DNA of 64,000 nucleotides, taken from the NCBI GenBank assembly GCA_043228905.1, contig JBHGNT010000012.1:2418001-2482000 (forward strand), read 5' to 3'. The position numbers were made by a program, and so were the translations under genes. Shown here piece by piece: positions 11,440-21,416 of this stretch. Source of the DNA: Azolla caroliniana. Its lineage: Eukaryota; Polypodiophyta. Below the pieces are notes generated by a model that saw only the letters and a program-made list of their open reading frames with translations, was not told the origin of the DNA and made no database searches. Each line of letters begins with the position of its first letter. Position 1 is the stretch's first letter.

Positions 11440-12980
11440 TCATGTGCGAACGAATGACAACGCGATGCTAGGGCAACTTAAGGGCCTAGCATGGGGAAAG
11501 TTGGCACAAACAGGCCTCCTATCTATAGACGATTGGAGACGCATGGCTGATTCAGGAAGAGCCCAAGAGGACCTTTTCCCTCCCCTCAAGGGAGCTACGA
11601 AAATGCGGAGACTGATAGCTGAGGCAATTGATAGGGTTCCGATGGGGGAGGCGAGAGAACATGCATGGTTCGGTCTCTTTGACGAGGCTGGAATGGTCAA
11701 GTCGCTAAAGGGCATGAGCGGATCGGGGAGTGATACAGTTTTTGGGGACAGCCAGAGTAGCGGCTCTTGGCACCCAATCCGAGTGGTGGCACAGATTGAT
11801 AACATTTGGAAGACAGACCCGGATGTTGCTAAGGTGGAACCCCATTGGAGGCTAAGGGTATACGGTTGTCGCCCCCTTGTCGATCTGGATTGGGACCCCG
11901 GGGATTTCAGATGGAAACATGACGATAGACTCCACCACTTCTTCGATTACACCACTAAATTGGGTCGGACTTTGCAGCTGCAGCCAGGCGGCCCCCTTCG
12001 CAACGGCTGGCGAACATCGGGCATCCCCGATGAGGCGCTCACTGCCTTCTGGAAGGGTCTTTGGCGTCTCCACATGCCTGAAAAGATTAAGCTCTTTTGG
12101 TGGCAGATTGGTCATAATGTGGTGCCCGTTGGCGAATGGTTAGATAAACGTGGCGGCCCGTTAGGCTGCCCACTGTGCTCTCTACCTATTGAGTCTCTGA
12201 GACATTGTTTGTGGGATTGCCCTCAAGCTCAAAAGGTATGGGATAGAGTGACTCGCCTCCTTGTGGCATGTGAAGTTGAAGGAACAACCTCGTGGAGCAC
12301 TGCGGCATGGATTGATCACTCGGTCGAAGGGTGGACGAACGCCGTCAATGCGGATAGTTGGTGCTATGTATGCACGAGAGGCAAAATCGTCAAGATCCGT
12401 TTTGAAAGAGGCTTGCAGCCCGCATCCCCTAGGTTTCCGGAAATCTGGATGTTGATCGCAGGTTTCACCTTGTGGTATATATGGAAAGCGCGTTGCCTCA
12501 AGGTCTTCCAAGGTACGGTACGGCCCCCGAAGGAAATGATCATGAACATATGGTTCGCGCTTATCAGCTGCCTACGAGGGCAACTGGAAGAGGTTTGCAG
12601 CCACTCCAACGACGTGACCACTGCCCGTTTGCGCTTTTGGCAGAAATGGCGGAACACACCTATGGTGATGCAAGGCAGGAGTGGCCCGAGGTGGAACTAC
12701 CAGCCCCCACGTTGGTTGTTTCCTACTCACCTGCCACCCTCTCTTCGGTGTAGGCCCCAAGAGCCGACTCGTACTAGGCAACATTGAAGGGCATCGCCTT
12801 GGATACAGGTAGTTTCTTACATTAAGTTAGGCCGCAAGGCAATGTAAGTGGCTCATCTTCTTTGGCTTGATCGGAGGAAGTCTCCCCGGTGTGTGTATAA
12901 GTCTCCTTATAGACTCTATGTAATAATCCTTCCTAACTAATGGCAAAGTAGCTTTGCTTTGGAAAAAAAGAAGAAAAAAA
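11440..12980 (+). mobile_element. 5'-truncated LINE (L1-like), 3' part with A-rich tail
   Basis: A visibly GC-richer block than its surroundings with one long open frame (11444-12787), a 3' untranslated stretch and an A-rich end (ggaaaaaaagaagaaaaaaaa, 12960-12980). This is the layout of a non-LTR retrotransposon cut short by incomplete reverse transcription. The endonuclease and reverse transcriptase domains are absent. The preserved frame suggests a fairly recent insertion. Confidence 0.75.
11444..12787 (+). CDS. LINE ORF2 C-terminal fragment with zf-RVT domain
   Basis: Open frame of about 447 codons; its first codon is GTG and it has no convincing own start, so it is the tail of a truncated ORF2 rather than a gene. 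The middle (about residues 205-270) reads FWKGLWRLHMPEKIKLFWWQ, then CPLCSLPIESLRHCLWDC and AQKVWDRV: the reverse-transcriptase zinc-binding domain (zf-RVT) with Cys-X2-Cys and His-X4-Cys spacing, typical of plant L1 elements. The part before it (residues 1-200) is the poorly conserved region between RT and zf-RVT. A short W-rich segment (LWYIWKARCLKVFQG) follows, also common in these elements. No internal stop. Domestication is possible but nothing here argues for it. Confidence 0.8.
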   Translation: MRTNDNAMLGQLKGLAWGKLAQTGLLSIDDWRRMADSGRAQEDLFPPLKGATKMRRLIAEAIDRVPMGEAREHAWFGLFDEAGMVKSLKGMSGSGSDTVFGDSQSSGSWHPIRVVAQIDNIWKTDPDVAKVEPHWRLRVYGCRPLVDLDWDPGDFRWKHDDRLHHFFDYTTKLGRTLQLQPGGPLRNGWRTSGIPDEALTAFWKGLWRLHMPEKIKLFWWQIGHNVVPVGEWLDKRGGPLGCPLCSLPIESLRHCLWDCPQAQKVWDRVTRLLVACEVEGTTSWSTAAWIDHSVEGWTNAVNADSWCYVCTRGKIVKIRFERGLQPASPRFPEIWMLIAGFTLWYIWKARCLKVFQGTVRPPKEMIMNIWFALISCLRGQLEEVCSHSNDVTTARLRFWQKWRNTPMVMQGRSGPRWNYQPPRWLFPTHLPPSLRCRPQEPTRTRQH

Positions 12981-15900
12981 AGCCCGACTTGACTCGTTGT
13001 AGTAGCCCAACTCTCCAACTATAGTAGCATGACTTAGGGCAATAACCCAACTCCACACATTGGCTCAACTCAAACAGACTCGTAGGAGTAGCCTAACTTA
13101 TTATTGCAATCAACTAAAACCCTATTGTTTGGTCATTATTCCCACTTTTTTGAAACAAGCTCCACTTGAATATTAAGAGGGAAATACTCATACCACCTAC
13201 GCACATGCATCGCCACATACATATTTGTTTTGTAAGTATTTTATTGGTTTCAACTTTTGATTGTTACTTTTCTAATGAGTTTGTGAGTGTTTGGAAATGG
13301 ACGCATAAAATGTTCTTGAAATTTGATAAATGTGGATGGATAAATTGGTATTAGGGTTTAGATTCTTGTGGATGCATGTAGACCATGCATGCATTTTGAT
13401 GATTTTGAAAAACTTGCATGTTGGCAAGTGGGTTGGGTACAATGAACCATCATATGTGGATGCATGGATGATTGTTGACATGTGGGTTACGTTTGCTTTT
13501 GATTGCATGTTTTGTAATGATGTCTAAATATGCCTACATATTTGTGAGTGAAATCAAATGTTGGGTTGGGAAATGTGGATAGAAAAAATGTTGTTGAAAT
13601 CTAGTATTAGGGGTAAAATTCTTGTGGTGGAGAAGTTCATAATTTGTGGTGTTTTGCCCTTGCTTGCATAGATGGTTGTTAGGTCCAAAGAGTTCCTAAA
13701 GTTTGATTCTGATTGGGGTGAAATCAGACCCATTGAAGGAGGCATGGCACAATTCATTCTTCAACAATGTATACGAGGCTATAATAGTGATACATGTGTG
13801 CTAACATTGTTTTTTGTTGCAGGGTTTTGGTAAGAAGGGATATCAATAGCAAAGTATCCGTCAAGATGGAGGCTGAAAACAAAATGGAGGCATCAAAGGT
13901 TGCAGACACTATACCATAACATGAATCATCATATGTTGATGCTCCGCCAAAAGGTAAATTGATGTACATCCTTGTATTCTAGCTACAATTATGTATATTG
14001 GTTAATTCCAATGCATATGTCATTACCAACACTTTTACACTAGGTTTACTTGACTCGCTCTCGCTCTTCAGGTGTGGGCGAGAGCCAATGGGGATCAAAT
14101 GTCGAACATGTATAGTTACTAAGTCATGCCAGCAAAAGCAACGTTAGTTTCATAAGAAAATGGAGATGGAGACACATTTGTGGAAGGTACATGACATTAA
14201 TGTACATAGTGCTTCCAAGAGGGCTAATGTTGAGGTGAAATACAATAGATCTTGCCAATCATATCCAAGAAAGTTGAGGACAAGAATGCTTAACCAAGAA
14301 TGGCAAAACAATCCACGCAGAATCATAATTTGTTGCCAAGTTCACACGCAATTGGAAGGCAATATATGAGTCAACAACTGACCAGCAGATGGAGAAGTTC
14401 AAATTAAAGATTGCCAATGGATATGCATATTACGAAAGTATGAGTCTCAAGGTTGGTGATGTTGGAAATGTATGGCTTTACTAAAATATTGATTTCAATA
14501 TTCGTAATTTTAGTGTAAGGCTCGTTGGCTTGAAAAATCTGAAGATAATGGTACCATCTCAACTGACTACAGACAAAACCCATCGTCTGAATCCACGCCA
14601 ACTCAACTGAGAAGGGCCAAAATCCAAGTCTTATGGATAGAGGTGGACTAGCCCCTATGTGAGGAGATTCCATCGTATTTAGACGAGAAAGCGTGATATG
14701 TTGGAATTGTTCACGTTGGATTTGGGAAAGCCAGAAGATCCCAAAACATGATAACTAGTAATAAGTTAGCCAAGCTCATTTGATACACTAAATATGGTAG
14801 TGTGTTAACGGTTTGTGATTCATGTAATTTTGGCCTAAAAAACAAGTTTCAACTTGCATGTCGAGTATTGGATCTATCGGTATACGTGGTTGATCATGAT
14901 TTGCGATTGTTGTGCAAAGCGGGGGAGATGGTATCCACAAGGATGACAAGCCTCTTTAGTATGTGGATGGAATATATGCAACTCCAAGAGGTATCCGACA
15001 TGTATTGGATTATCGATCCACTTTGGGTGCAACTTGCCAAGCAAAGCAAACAAGGTGGATGACATTCTTGGTCGTGTGCAAGAGTGGGATTATGTTTTCA
15101 TACCCATGTTGCGCTATGGCCATTGGGTGCTTTGGATGAAGATGCACAATAGCCCAACCGGTTTGGATGCATAGAAGGTGACGAACCATGTAGTATTTTG
15201 CGCTCCATTGAATAATCTTGCAACCATTTCCTTTAAGAGTTTGGCAAATCTAGTTGTATCGAAGATATGTGGCATACACGAGAAAGAGGCATGATAGTGG
15301 TTTAGAATATTGAGCATGACCACTCCACTCTATGGCTCCAATGCTTTTATTGTGATTGCCAAGACATTGCAAATAACTGTAAACATATATGTACTCAAAA
15401 CTTTGATGATCACTGAGTGGCAAATGCCATCCCTATCCATGCATTTCATGCATGGAAACCCTAGCCTATAAACATTGATGTGAACTATATTATAAATGAT
15501 TTCCAGTAGGATATAACCTTATTCCGATATGCAACATTATTACACTAGTCAACAGACTACCACATATGGGCATGGCACAAATTTAATTCAAAAAATTTCT
15601 ACCATGCACAAGGCTCACACGAACAACAAGCCTATAGATATAACAATGGCTTAACTTGATTTGGTAAGTTTAGTTTACCGAAGGAAGTACACGATGATAA
15701 AAAAATTGCTGAGAGGTAATGTTTGTAGCAATATGTGTGCAATAAGGAAGAGTCACTAAAGTTTGTGCACGTACGTACATTTGAAGATGTGCATTGGTCT
15801 TTGGATTTGTGTTTGTTACATGAACCTCCATATGAACATCACGTTCAACATGTTCTTTGTCTTTTATATACACCCACTACACATAAGTGAATTATAAAGT

Positions 15901-16500
15901 GGTTATTGAACATCTCACCATACCCAACAATAACATTATTTATACGAGAGCGAGCATGCACATTGCATAGTACATGAATTATTGAATCAACAATCTGACA
16001 AATTCCTCCTTGGTCGAGGTAGTCTTTGGCCCATACATAATTGCGTACAATCAATCAAAAACATCACGACAAACTTGGGAAGCCTATTAGAAATGTTAAG
16101 GGTAACGAACCCTTCACATTATCTCTTTCGACTCAAGATTAGAGCGAACATATGCAAAGATTTTATATATGTATGTAGATGTAACCATGCACCAACATGT
16201 TATTCATCTTCGCTAGATGAGATGAAGCTTTGGTTGAATAAAAGGAGAGCCCACAAAACGTTCGAAGCGACGCAACACAACACAATGCTCTCTCTAAACC
16301 ATAATAATAATAAGAGGGGGCTTTCTTATGAACTGTGCACCATGACTACATACAAATCACGTCTGCCCAAGAACCATGCACGGACCTCTCCCTGATTCGC
16401 ATCCAAACCACTCGGTTAGCTCAAGCCTGAATCGAGCTGAGCTTCGAAACCACCAAACCGTTTTTAAAAACAGGTTTAACTGGCTCAGATTGGGCTTGAA
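12981..16500. other. gene-poor stretch with decayed coding traces
   Basis: Begins with short degenerate repeats of gtagtagcccaactc/agtagcctaactt (12985-13110). Apart from the possible protease-like trace at 14802-15175 I recognise no domain; small ORFs on both strands are not supported. Confidence 0.4.
14802..15175 (+). pseudogene. possible Ulp1/C48-protease-like relic of a DNA transposon
   Basis: An 86-codon open stretch (14802-15062) and, after a frame change, the segment EWDYVFIPMLRYGHWVLWMK (about 15085-15145) resemble the block around the catalytic His of Ulp1-like cysteine proteases (hydrophobic strand, then HW and a hydrophobic strand), a domain often carried by plant Mutator- and CACTA-type transposons. 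Stop codons and frame changes surround it. Only one motif is recognisable, so this is a weak call. Confidence 0.25.
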
Positions 16501-16631
16501 CCGAGCCGTTGCCGATTCCTAGCCACGACGACATTCGTGTTATGGCCAGGCGTGCCCGTCTTGACTTGTCTTGTCTCATGAAAGAAAGAAAGAACTTAGA
16601 AGTGTTTTTTGTTTGGCGCCCAAAAGAATAG

Positions 16632-16793
16632 AAAGAGAGAGAGAGAGAGAGAGAATCAGAGCTACAAAAGCAAGCCCAAAAGATCAAAAAGCAGAAAGCA
16701 GAAAGCAGAAAGCAGAAAGCAGAAAGCAGAAAGCAAAAAGCAGGAGGAATTTTCGAATTTCAAACTATTTTTCCCGCCCCAAAAGCACCCCCT

Positions 16794-16840
<47 letters not shown>

Positions 16841-17045
16841 GTCTGTCTGGAGACTGTGTCTGTCTGTCTGTCTGTCTGTCTGTGTTTTCTTCTTCTTCTT
16901 CTTCTGTTTCTCTGTGCAATTTCCTTATCTTCTTCTTCTTCTTCTTCTTGTGGGCGATTTCTGTATCTTCTACTGCTTCTTCCCTCTTCTGGGCGATCTC
17001 TGTATCTTCTTCTTCTTCTTCTTCTTCTTCTTCTTCTTCCCAGGT
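16632..17045 (+). repeat. stacked microsatellites upstream of CDC45
   Basis: In order: (GA)n at 16632-16655; a 7-bp tandem repeat AGAAAGC at about 16688-16742; (CT)n at about 16797-16831; (TCTG)n at 16837-16883; several (CTT)n runs between 16886 and 17040. The pyrimidine-rich stretch is on the CDC45 sense strand and probably lies in the promoter or 5' leader. The long low-complexity ORFs across it on both strands are artefacts of the repeats. Confidence 0.85.
16770..16777 (+). promoter_or_regulatory. E2F-type site TTTCCCGC upstream of CDC45
   Basis: TTTCCCGC exactly matches the E2F consensus TTTSSCGS. It lies about 660 bp before the CDC45 start codon. Replication genes including CDC45 are known E2F targets in plants, so the site makes sense for S-phase expression; single-site matches can occur by chance. 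Confidence 0.5.
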
Positions 17046-17434
17046 TCTTCTCTCTGTGGGCGATCTCCTTATCTCTTTCCTTCTCCTCTTATCTCCTCCA
17101 TCTCTCTGTAATCTTCTTCTCCCATCTGCCCATCTGCCCATCTGTGTATCTGTATCTGTATCTGTATCCATATCTATACAACATTCCCTATACCTCTTAA
17201 TCCATAAAATTTGTTTCTTCTTCCCTCTCTTCTGTACGCCTTTCTGCACAATTCGCGTCTCTCGGATCTGTGCTCTCTACGCAATCAATTACTATCAACT
17301 GTCACAGTTATCATCAACGGGATCGTAATCATCGGATCGATCTCCATTGATCTTGCCCATGCTTTCATGGTTCAGTTGATGCCACAACAGGAAAGCCATA
17401 CCTCTCCATCTCCTTGGTACTCATCCGAATTAGA

Positions 17435-19243
17435 ATGGTGAGAGAACGGACATCTACCTCCTTCTACTCCTCTCTGCGTTCTTCAGCCCTCGCAGCTTCA
17501 TCTTCACCGCTCCTTATATTCCCCTCCACAGCAGACACCGATTCTCTGTGTGCGTTGAAAATAGCTACCCATCTTCTTGCGCAGGATTCCATCAGATACT
17601 CGGTTTACCCTGTATCAAGCTTCGTGGATATTCACTTCCTCATCGGAGCTTCTCTCTCGAGTTTGAATGGTGATAATCAACCCATCGTTGCCTTGCTCAT
17701 CAATTGGGGCTCTTCCAGAGACCTCAGGAAGTCTCTTAAGCTCGGCTATGGAGTCCAAATATTTGTCATTGATAGCCATCGCCCTGTGCATTTACATAAC
17801 CTCTCTAACCGTAACAGTCAAGTCACTGTTCTTTACACTTCAGAAGATGAATCACAATCAGATCTTCCTTATAGCTTTGATCTGGAAACCCTGGCCAATT
17901 CTTGCGATCTGAGTAGTGACGATGAAATTGGTCTTGATTCAGATCAAGAAGAAGAAGAAGAAGATGAAGATGAAGACAGTGAAGATGAACATGAAGTTGG
18001 AACCTTGGATGGGAGAAAGAGAAGAAGAATGAACCAAGAAGGAGTTGATGCTTCTCTGTTACGAAGCTTGAAGAAGAACAAAAGTGAATACTACAGGATG
18101 GGAACATTCCACGGTACGCCTGCAGGTTGCCTCTTGTATGAGATTGCTCATTCTTTGCATAAGAACTCGAACGAGCTTCTATGGCTAGCATGTGTTTCTC
18201 TTACAGATCAGTTTGTTCACGAAAGACTGAGTGCAGAGAGGTACCAGTCAGGTGTAATGGAGCTCGAACAACACATCAATGGAGAAGGGAACTTAGAGAA
18301 AATCACTTCTGTAACCCTTAAAGATGGAACAAAAGTTCGAGTTCCAGACATGTCTAGAATCTCTTATGAAGATGAACCTCGCCTGATGCTCCTGAGAGAA
18401 TGGAACCTCTACGATTCTCTGATTTGTTCATCTTATGTAGCTACCAAGCTCAAGACATGGAGTGATAATGGGCTTAAAAGGTTACGCCTTCTTCTTGCTA
18501 AGATGGGTATAGCTCTCGTGGAATGCCAGCAGAAGTTTCAATACATGAGCAGCGATATGAAGAAAAGGATGAAAGAAGAGTTCCAGAAGCTTTTACCCGA
18601 GTATGGCCTGACAGATCTCTACTATCGAAGCTTTCAGAGACTTCATGGATATAGTTCAAAGGTTTCTGCAGCAGATGTGGTCTATGGGGTCAGTGCTTTG
18701 CTCGAATCATGGGGTGGGACCCATCAAACTGACCACTTCTGGAGTGCTTACAAAGCTTTGTCTCTCAACAACCTCGATGATTTACAACTAGGTATGCAGA
18801 GAGCTATCAATGTACAGAGAGCCACTCTCAGACAAGGAAGCTTAGCCATAACTAAGAAAGGCTTCATCAAGAGTGCAAGAGGATTCCGGTGGTTGAAGCT
18901 TGAAGATGGAATGGATTCGGAGCTTTTAGCTCATCCTCTTTCTTTGACAAAGCTATGTTATTTCCTCATGGATGCCCTGAGAGAGAAAGGAGCAAGAGCA
19001 AAACCTATGATATGTGCTGCATTGAGGCCCAATTCTGACTCAAAAAATATGGTTCTTATTGTGGGCGTTTCTAGTAGGCCTAGATTAGGTGCTCAACATG
19101 CAAATAGGTTTGGCATGGCTTTTCGAACTGTCGCTCAGGACCTTGGTGCTAGTTTTACTCATGATGCATTTGAATCTTCATGGATCCAGCTTGATGTTTC
19201 TGCTGTTAATGCTTTCATGATTCGAATATCTGAGAAGCTCTGA
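17435..19243 (+). CDS. CDC45: CDC45, replication-fork helicase (CMG) subunit, intronless
   Basis: 602 codons from ATG 17435 (MVRERTS.., the usual plant N-terminus). The frame is open seven codons further upstream only through a TTG, which I reject as a start. CDC45 joins MCM2-7 and GINS to form the CMG helicase in the nucleus. Visible features: an N-terminal RecJ/DHH-like region with PLLIFPSTADTDSLCALK (about residues 25-43), LLINWG and FVIDSHRPVHLHNLS (110-124), a long acidic linker (about 160-188) followed by basic RKRRR, then the conserved FHGTPAGCLLYEIA block and the C-terminal domain with WNLYDSLICSSYVATKLKTW, LYYRSFQRLHGYSSKVSAADV and a terminal segment ending ISEKL. There are no stops or frameshifts and the length fits plant CDC45 proteins. 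Likely cell-cycle regulated (E2F-type site upstream). Confidence 0.95.
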   Translation: MVRERTSTSFYSSLRSSALAASSSPLLIFPSTADTDSLCALKIATHLLAQDSIRYSVYPVSSFVDIHFLIGASLSSLNGDNQPIVALLINWGSSRDLRKSLKLGYGVQIFVIDSHRPVHLHNLSNRNSQVTVLYTSEDESQSDLPYSFDLETLANSCDLSSDDEIGLDSDQEEEEEDEDEDSEDEHEVGTLDGRKRRRMNQEGVDASLLRSLKKNKSEYYRMGTFHGTPAGCLLYEIAHSLHKNSNELLWLACVSLTDQFVHERLSAERYQSGVMELEQHINGEGNLEKITSVTLKDGTKVRVPDMSRISYEDEPRLMLLREWNLYDSLICSSYVATKLKTWSDNGLKRLRLLLAKMGIALVECQQKFQYMSSDMKKRMKEEFQKLLPEYGLTDLYYRSFQRLHGYSSKVSAADVVYGVSALLESWGGTHQTDHFWSAYKALSLNNLDDLQLGMQRAINVQRATLRQGSLAITKKGFIKSARGFRWLKLEDGMDSELLAHPLSLTKLCYFLMDALREKGARAKPMICAALRPNSDSKNMVLIVGVSSRPRLGAQHANRFGMAFRTVAQDLGASFTHDAFESSWIQLDVSAVNAFMIRISEKL

Positions 19244-21416
19244 GAATAAGAATGCCTTTGGATTGACTGGATCTATCTCGATCTACTATACGAATGCCAG
19301 AGAAGGTTTGATAATTATGCATTTGGGTCTTCTTATTTGTTGATCCATCTTGGTGTTTGCTTCAAATATATGAGAGTATGGTGAAATGCAGTTTTCAGTC
19401 TTCTTCCTCATGCATCCATTGTGATGTGTGATTCAATTATGGTAGAAGGAATTGATAATAATGCATTTGGGTCTTCTTCATGGACTCATATTGTTGTCTG
19501 CTTCAAATCTTTGAGAAAGTTTGGTAATAACAAGGGATTCATCTTGATATTTGTTTTGGATATCTGAGCGACCTTGATTATGCATTAAGATCCATTGTGA
19601 TTAGTACACCTGAGAAGCTATTGAATGATGCAATTTGGAATATTTGTGGAACATCTATCTGGATGCATTCCTGATTTGATATTGCTATTCAGAATCTTTG
19701 AGCATCTATCTGAATGCTTGGGCCCTCAATACTTTGATGATTTGAATATCGGAGAACTTCTGATAAGCGGTTATGCCCATCTTCCTGTTTCCCCCATTAA
19801 AAACACATCTTCCCATATTCCCATACTCCTTTGTTTTCTCTTTCTTGTATCCTTTTGCTATTTAATTATACACAAAAATCCATTTAATGTTGCATACCAT
19901 ACTCAGATAGTTTCTGCACTTACATTGTGATCATTTACCCCATAGCAAGGGTGAATGTGAATAGGATAAGAAGGTTGCAAAATTGTTGGTCGACCCATTA
20001 TTATAGAGATTCTTCTGATAATTTCATTCTCATGAAATTAACAAACGAAATATGTAACCTGTTCATCTATAAGGCATTCAATTGGATCCAAACCAGCGCT
20101 CATCATTTTCTTTGTGAATTTGTTTGAATTCCACAGAATCCTCTTAGTGTACTATTGTTTGAATTATTTCTAAACCTAGTGTGTTAAGTAAACATGTTGA
20201 CGCAAATCACATGGAGATTGCATGCGCGGGTTTGTTTTAATCATTTTGTTTTTACAAAGCTGCCACTTTTGTTTTGCATGGATTACTAAAAAGGGCATTT
20301 GTGGTTTCACTCCTATGCCATCATTTTGTGCTGAATCGTACGGATTGCTCAATAACTCATTGCATTGAGAGATTTACAGCATGTGCCTTGAGGCTGAGAA
20401 CATTAGTGGCAAATGATTCATATTACTCTGGGACAAATGATTGCACATTAGCTGAGTACGACATGAGAGATTATGAACTACAAGGGTCAATTAACAATGC
20501 AGCAACTCACATTGAAGATAGACTCTCCCCATTTATTTCCACTTGAAAATATTTGCTTGACCAAGCAACTCATTCGTCTTCCTTTTATTAGTACACCCTC
20601 GTTCAAGGTTGTCCTTAATTGCACACATTACCTCAAGTGAATACATATTAACTCAACTATGCATAAAGACTGGAATGTCATATAGCAAAAAAGGGCAATA
20701 CGAGATTGGAATTACTCCTGCTTGTGGTTCTGAGAACGAAAATCATTAAGAGAAGATACTATTTAAACTAGAATCGAGGTTGCACACTTAAATGTGTGTA
20801 GTGGTCTAGCCAGAATGCTTTGGAATTAGTTCCCAAGATCCCAATGAGATCATATTTACCATTTTCTAATTATCATGATGATCAGATATTTGTTTAATTG
20901 TGGTATGCATCCATTCCAAAAGACATGGATCCTCTTATGAAGAGCTTCAAACTCATAAACAGATGGATTCAAACTCACACATATTGACATGTATTTTAGG
21001 TATGTTCCAAAATAATGGATATCTACCGGAAATGCACTCATCATCTGATGGAAACATATACATCATATTTCTCCTCAAAATCCATGGTTTGATACAAATT
21101 CAGAAGAAACAGGATATAAGAATAAACTCTCTGAGAACTGTAGAAGGATATGTATTACATAATTCTGCGAAAGGGCAAATGCACTCAACTAATAATATAA
21201 ACTCATTGAGAATGTTTTGAAAACAGTAATTTATGTAGCGAACCCTCTTAATAGCTTTTGTTTCTAGATTAAAGCCTCCACCATTCTTCCTTGCAGATTA
21301 TGACTTCAAGATTCAAATCCTTCATTCTTGCCATCGGATGTTTTTACAAAAACCAGAACCTGTCTCTTTTCTTGGCATTTTCTAGAACAGAGGAACACAT
21401 ACCACAATGCTGTAGA
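19244..21416. other. intergenic, between convergent CDC45 and DENR
   Basis: Holds both 3' UTRs. Words related to atttgggtcttctt and ttgataataatgcattt recur between 19310 and 19640, suggesting a weak local duplication just after the CDC45 stop. No coding signal recognised; ORFs at 19625-20546 and 20900-21220 are unsupported. Confidence 0.5.

Noticed and set aside
11444-12787. GC-rich ORF as bacterial contamination or an ordinary gene
   Set aside because: The zf-RVT motif and A-rich tail identify it as a LINE end.
16571-17328. Long Ser/Leu- or Glu/Arg-rich ORFs upstream of CDC45
   Set aside because: Products of CT, CTT and GA repeats; no domain.
17414-17434. Seven-codon N-terminal extension of CDC45
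   Set aside because: It begins with TTG; the first ATG in frame (17435) gives the usual plant N-terminus.
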